A stretch of 8,879 bases of DNA. Source: JBBQVO01 sp038211505. GTDB taxonomy: Bacteria > Chloroflexota > Dehalococcoidia > DSTF01 > JACRBR01. The first letter of the stretch is position 1. Every line of letters starts with the position of its first letter. Of the stretch, positions 5,634-8,879 are shown in pieces. The position numbers and the translations under genes are program-made. The stretch lies in NCBI GenBank assembly GCA_038211505.1, contig JBBQVO010000145.1, forward strand, positions 1-8,879, read 5' to 3'. The notes below the pieces were generated by a model, which saw only the letters and a list, made by a program, of their open reading frames with translations, was not told where the DNA came from and made no database searches.

Positions 5634-6986
5634 ATGTTCCGGTTCATACTCCTCACCGCCGCCACGGTTGGCGTCGGCGTGCTCTTCCTCGTCTCGGCCA
5701 TCACGGCGCCTTCCGCGAGCGCGATTACGCCGGCTGAGGGCGATATCGATCAAAACGGTATCGTTAACTCGAGCGATCTCCTGCTCGTCGCGCTTCGCGC
5801 CGCCGGCACCGACGTGAACCACGACGGTCGAACGAACTCAAGGGATCTGCGTCTCGTAGCGCAGGTGTTTGGCAGCGTCCCTCCGCCTCCGCCGGCGACG
5901 GAGACGGAATCGGATCGACCTGATGAGTCCGATGCTTCGCCCACCCCGACGGCCACCACGGAGGCCGTGAGCACGCCCACGGAAGCGCCGCCAGCTACGG
6001 CCCCCGCGCTGCCGACTGATACGGCGACTCCGGCAGCGGCGGCCACCGCGGCGGCGACGGCCACGGCGACGTCCCGGGTCACCACTACGGTCACGCAGAC
6101 ACGGGCGGCAACGAACACACCGACGCCCACACCTGCTGACACAGCGACCGCGACAGCCACTGTCGCGCCGACTTCAACGCCGACTCCCACGCCGACGCCG
6201 ACGAGCACGAACACGGCGTTGCGGACGCCGACGAGCGCGAATACCCCGACGCCGACGCCGACGGGCCTGGTCGCGTCCCAGTCGGGCACGCTAGATACGC
6301 TCGACACGGTCATCACGGACATGCAAGGCAACCACGAAGGGTGCCTTCCCGCCGGAGTGGATGGCGTAAAGAACTATGCGTGGCAGTTTCACCCGATCAC
6401 GAACAGCGTGGCGCCTCCCGCCGGGTTCGTGGCAACCACTGGCTGGGCCGCTCTGGAAGCGGACTGCAACGGGAATCCGGCGACGAACGTACGCGCTGAG
6501 TTCCGTGGATTCAAGACGTACTTGCTGCTGAAGAGCACAGGCCGCTGGACGCTCGTCCAGTCTTCAACGGGCATCGGCGGCGGCCAGTTCCTGCCGAATT
6601 TCACGCAGAATGTGAACGAGCCCGCCGATATCCGGAACGAGGGCGGCGGGATGACGTCGGTCGCCCCGGTGGCCGGCCGCGCGTTTCACTTCTGGCACTC
6701 GCCCGATGGCCGCGTCAGCATCAATGACGCCGACGTGGCGGCGATCTTTGTGACCCTTCAGGCGCGGCTGATCGTCGACGACCCGACGAGCGCTGACGAC
6801 CTCGACACGGCGAAGCTCCTACTAGCCGCCGGAGGGGACTGGTGGCACGATCTGAGCGCGCCCTGGCCGAACAACGCCCAGGCCGGCTTCGCGAAGTTCA
6901 AGTGGCTCCGCCGCGACTGGCGCCCGTTCAACCTGACGACGGCATCCGAAACGACGTTGCGCGCGAATCCGCCGCCACTCGACTGA
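5634..6986 (+). CDS. Secreted protein: dockerin-like repeats, Pro/Thr linker, unassigned C-terminal domain
   Basis: ATG at 5634 gives 450 residues and places a clean Sec signal peptide at the N-terminus: basic start, hydrophobic core 5-24, and SASA at 27-30 with cleavage expected after A30. Residues 37-80 are two EF-hand-like calcium loops of type I dockerin style: D37-x-D39-x-N41-G-x-V-N45-x2-D48 and D60-x-N62-x-D64-G-x-T-N68-x2-D71. Residues 82-210 are a low-complexity linker rich in Thr, Pro and Ala. Residues 212-450 form a globular domain rich in aromatics. It has two cysteines (C237, C278) that may pair, motifs GFKTYLLLKSTGRWTLVQSS and FHFWHSPDGRVSINDADV, then AGGDWWHDLSAPWPNN. I cannot name this domain; a carbohydrate- or surface-related role is only a guess. 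GGAAG at 5618-5622 is an 11-nt-spaced, weak RBS. A hairpin terminator follows at 7045. Confidence 0.85.
   Translation: MFRFILLTAATVGVGVLFLVSAITAPSASAITPAEGDIDQNGIVNSSDLLLVALRAAGTDVNHDGRTNSRDLRLVAQVFGSVPPPPPATETESDRPDESDASPTPTATTEAVSTPTEAPPATAPALPTDTATPAAAATAAATATATSRVTTTVTQTRAATNTPTPTPADTATATATVAPTSTPTPTPTPTSTNTALRTPTSANTPTPTPTGLVASQSGTLDTLDTVITDMQGNHEGCLPAGVDGVKNYAWQFHPITNSVAPPAGFVATTGWAALEADCNGNPATNVRAEFRGFKTYLLLKSTGRWTLVQSSTGIGGGQFLPNFTQNVNEPADIRNEGGGMTSVAPVAGRAFHFWHSPDGRVSINDADVAAIFVTLQARLIVDDPTSADDLDTAKLLLAAGGDWWHDLSAPWPNNAQAGFAKFKWLRRDWRPFNLTTASETTLRANPPPLD
6189..6263 (+). repeat. Short tandem repeats in the Pro/Thr linker
   Basis: The 15-mer ACGCCGACGCCGACG appears at 6189-6203 and again at 6249-6263. 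A 30-bp imperfect duplication (6195-6224 and 6225-6254) encodes TPTSTNTALR and TPTSANTPTP. Periods of 6 and 30 nt keep the frame, so slippage would change linker length without breaking the gene. Confidence 0.7.
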
Positions 6987-7044
6987 CGCTTCGTTTGTTC
7001 ACGAAGACGCGGGACGAGACGGAGTAGACGTAGATAATAGCTTC

Positions 7045-7087
7045 AGAGGCTCGCGCGGGAGCCGCCCGCCCGAGCCTCTTGCGTTTC
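7045..7087 (+). terminator. Rho-independent-type terminator after the secreted protein gene
   Basis: AGAGGCTCG (7045-7053) pairs with CGAGCCTCT (7071-7079). Inside it GCGGG (7055-7059) pairs with CCCGC (7065-7069) around the loop AGCCG, with one C/C mismatch between the two stems. The 14-pair hairpin is followed by a broken T-run (TT-GCG-TTT). It lies 59 nt after the stop at 6986 and 38 nt before uvrC, so it separates the two transcription units. Confidence 0.65.
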
Positions 7088-7112
7088 AATCCGGCGCGCT
7101 CGCGCGTCAAGT

Positions 7113-7118
7113 TACAAT
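7113..7118 (+). promoter_or_regulatory. -10 box of a possible leaderless uvrC promoter
   Basis: TACAAT matches five of six positions of TATAAT. With six nt (GGGATC) between it and GTG 7125, the expected transcription start falls on the start codon itself. No good -35 is seen at normal spacing. The GGGA at 7119-7122 is only 2 nt from the GTG and too close to act as a Shine-Dalgarno. Confidence 0.45.
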
Positions 7119-7124
7119 GGGATC

Positions 7125-8879
7125 GTGACCTCATCTCGCTTTGCTGAGCAGCTGTCCCGTGTGCCGACCGGCCCGGGCGTCTACATCATGCGCGACGCCG
7201 GCGGCGACGTGATCTACGTCGGCAAGGCGGCGAATCTGCGCAATCGCGTTCGCTCCTATTTCGGTTCGCCGCTGAGCATGGAAGGGAAGACGCGAGCGCT
7301 CTCCGACAACATCGCCGACTTCGAGTACGTCGTGACGCATACGGAGCAGGAGGCGTTGCATCTGGAGGCGGAGCTGGTGAAGCGGCACCAGCCGCTCTTT
7401 AACATCCGGCTGAAGGATGATAAGCACTATCCGTATCTGAAGGTGGATCTGACGGATCCGTGGCCGCGAGTCTACATAACGAGACGCGTGGAGAAGGACG
7501 GCGCGCGCTACTTCGGGCCGTTCGCCAACGCCGGATCAGTGCGCCGGACGCTCGATATCGTCAACAAGCTCTTCCCCTGGCGCTCCTGCACGAAGACGAT
7601 CACGGGCACAGATCCACGGCCCTGCCTCGACTACTACATCAACCGCTGTATCGCCCCATGCACGGCGTACTGCTCGAAAGAGGAGTACGACGAGGTCATC
7701 CGGCAGGTGATCCTCTTTCTCGAAGGCCGGACCGACGAGGTCGTTCGCGACCTGAAGCGGCAGATGTCCGATGCTGCGGTGAAGATGGAGTTCGAGCGGG
7801 CGGCCCGCGTCCGCGACCAGCTCGTCGCCATCGAGCGCGTCACCGAGCGGCAGGCGGTCGCCAGCACGAAGCCTTCGGACGAAGACATCTTCGGGCTGGC
7901 GCGCGCCGACGATGAAGCGGTCGTACAGGTGCTGTTCGTACGCGGCATCAAGATGGTCGGCGTCGATAACTTCACGCTCGCCGGCACGCGCGACGAATCG
8001 GACGCCGATGTGATCGCCAGCTTCATCAAGCAGTTCTACGAGTCGGCGACGTACGTGCCGCGGCGCGTCATCGTCCCGATGGTGCTCATAGAGCACGCGC
8101 TTCTGCAGGACTGGTTGACGGAACGGCGCGGCACGAACGTCGAGCTTCTTTGCCCGCAGCGAGGTGAGAAGCGCCGGCTGATCGAGATGGCGACGGAGAA
8201 CGCGAAGGAAGCGTTCGATATGGCGCGCGTCAAGTGGCTCGCCGATACCGGCAAGACGCGCGCCGCGCTCGACGAACTCCAGGAAGCGCTCGAACTACCG
8301 ACCACGCCGCACCGTATCGAGTGTTACGACATCTCGAACATCCAGGGAACGTCGTCGGTCGGCTCGATGGTCGTCTTCATCGACGGCCATCCCCGGCCGC
8401 AGGAGTATCGCCGCTTCCGCATCAAGACCGTCATTGGCGCCAACGACTTCGCTTCGATGGCGGAGGTACTGCGCCGCCGCTTCCAGCGCGCGCGCGAGCG
8501 GCTGCTGCGGGAGACCGGCGCCGACGCGCCGGCTCTCGAGACTGGCGACGTCGATGCGGGGCAGACGCGCAATCGTGATGACTCATCGTTTGCCGCCATC
8601 CCCGATCTGGTGATCATCGACGGCGGCAAGGGCCAGCTCTCGGCGGCGATCGACGTGATGCGCGAGATGGGCGTGAAGGAAGTGCCGACGGTCGGGCTGG
8701 CAAAACAGCACGAAGAGATCTACGTGCAGGACGTCTCGGAGCCGGTTGTGTTGCCGCGCACGTCGCAAGCGCTGTATCTCGTACAGCGCTTGCGCGACGA
8801 AGCGCATCGCTTCGCCATCACGTATCACCGCGGCGTGCGCAAAAAGGTCGGCTTCCAGTCGGCGCTGGATACGATCCCG
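7125..8879 (+). CDS. uvrC: Excinuclease ABC subunit C (partial, C-terminal HhH tail beyond the right edge)
   Basis: UvrC makes both incisions around a lesion in nucleotide excision repair after recruitment by UvrB. GTG 7125 opens 585 visible residues. The GIY-YIG nuclease is near 14-95: PGVYIMRD (17-24), VIYVGKA (29-35), R39 and LEAELVK with E81. Four cysteines, C155, C167, C175 and C179, have the 11-7-3 spacing reported for the [4Fe-4S] cluster of E. coli UvrC. A UvrB-binding UVR helix pair lies near 203-240 (MEFERAARVRDQLVAIE). The RNase H-like endonuclease follows with D402 (CYDISNIQGT), D499 (IIDGGKGQ) and H561 (RDEAHRFAITYHR), the conserved DDH triad. The window ends at DTIP, just where the helix-hairpin-helix tail should begin. 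D402 to D499 is about 30 residues longer than in E. coli because of an acidic loop near 470-492. All visible catalytic residues are intact. Confidence 0.97.
   Translation, partial: MTSSRFAEQLSRVPTGPGVYIMRDAGGDVIYVGKAANLRNRVRSYFGSPLSMEGKTRALSDNIADFEYVVTHTEQEALHLEAELVKRHQPLFNIRLKDDKHYPYLKVDLTDPWPRVYITRRVEKDGARYFGPFANAGSVRRTLDIVNKLFPWRSCTKTITGTDPRPCLDYYINRCIAPCTAYCSKEEYDEVIRQVILFLEGRTDEVVRDLKRQMSDAAVKMEFERAARVRDQLVAIERVTERQAVASTKPSDEDIFGLARADDEAVVQVLFVRGIKMVGVDNFTLAGTRDESDADVIASFIKQFYESATYVPRRVIVPMVLIEHALLQDWLTERRGTNVELLCPQRGEKRRLIEMATENAKEAFDMARVKWLADTGKTRAALDELQEALELPTTPHRIECYDISNIQGTSSVGSMVVFIDGHPRPQEYRRFRIKTVIGANDFASMAEVLRRRFQRARERLLRETGADAPALETGDVDAGQTRNRDDSSFAAIPDLVIIDGGKGQLSAAIDVMREMGVKEVPTVGLAKQHEEIYVQDVSEPVVLPRTSQALYLVQRLRDEAHRFAITYHRGVRKKVGFQSALDTIP

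Noticed and set aside
5750..6331. Minus-strand open frame of 193 codons rich in Val/Gly/Ala
   Set aside because: It is the complement of the Thr/Pro linker; the GVGVGV pattern arises from repeated ACGCCG-type codons.
7460..8096. Open frames inside uvrC on both strands
   Set aside because: All overlap the intact uvrC reading frame, whose catalytic motifs are fully conserved; they are shadows.

Overview
This is a GC-rich bacterial window with GTG starts, a secreted protein carrying a dockerin-like module on a long Pro/Thr linker, and a MrfA/MrfB (YprA/YprB) helicase-nuclease pair. That mix is typical of Chloroflexota (Dehalococcoidia/Thermomicrobia-like lineages) or a neighbouring high-GC phylum. 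The taxonomic placement is inference from style; no rRNA or other marker is present.

Layout. 1-787 (minus strand): the N-terminal part of a membrane-anchored sensor protein with one transmembrane helix and an extracytoplasmic Cache/PDC-like domain; its output domain lies beyond the left edge. 788-1042: a divergent intergenic region holding a small inverted-repeat element with a tandem heptamer inside. 1043-1504 (+): an unrecognised four-helix small membrane protein. 1501-1554: a strong sigma-A-type promoter whose -35 box contains the stop codon of the membrane protein, followed at the predicted transcription start by a 22-bp palindrome that resembles a Gram-positive LexA (SOS) box. 1565-3976 and 4001-5275 (+): mrfA and mrfB, a DEAH-type helicase with a C-terminal four-Cys zinc site and a DEDD-type exonuclease with TPR-like helices. 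They share a reading frame and are separated by a single stop codon and 24 nt. 5276-5633: a 358-nt intergenic region with four consecutive potential hairpins. 5634-6986 (+): a secreted protein with signal peptide, two Ca-loop dockerin-like repeats, a 129-residue Pro/Thr-rich linker and an unassigned 239-residue domain. 7045-7087: a hairpin terminator. 7125-8879 (+): uvrC, complete except for its C-terminal HhH tail, possibly translated from a leaderless transcript.

How it fits together. In Bacillus subtilis MrfA and MrfB act together in repair of mitomycin C damage in a route separate from UvrABC. Here that pair sits about 1.9 kb from uvrC, so two repair routes for bulky or crosslinked DNA are near-neighbours, with an unrelated secreted protein between them. 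The operator-like palindrome at the mrfA promoter would, if real, make the pair DNA-damage inducible. I see no CRISPR array, tRNA, rRNA, insertion sequence or phage gene. Most of the window is ordinary; the promoter/operator, the structured leader, the unassigned secreted domain and the inverted-repeat element are the parts worth checking.
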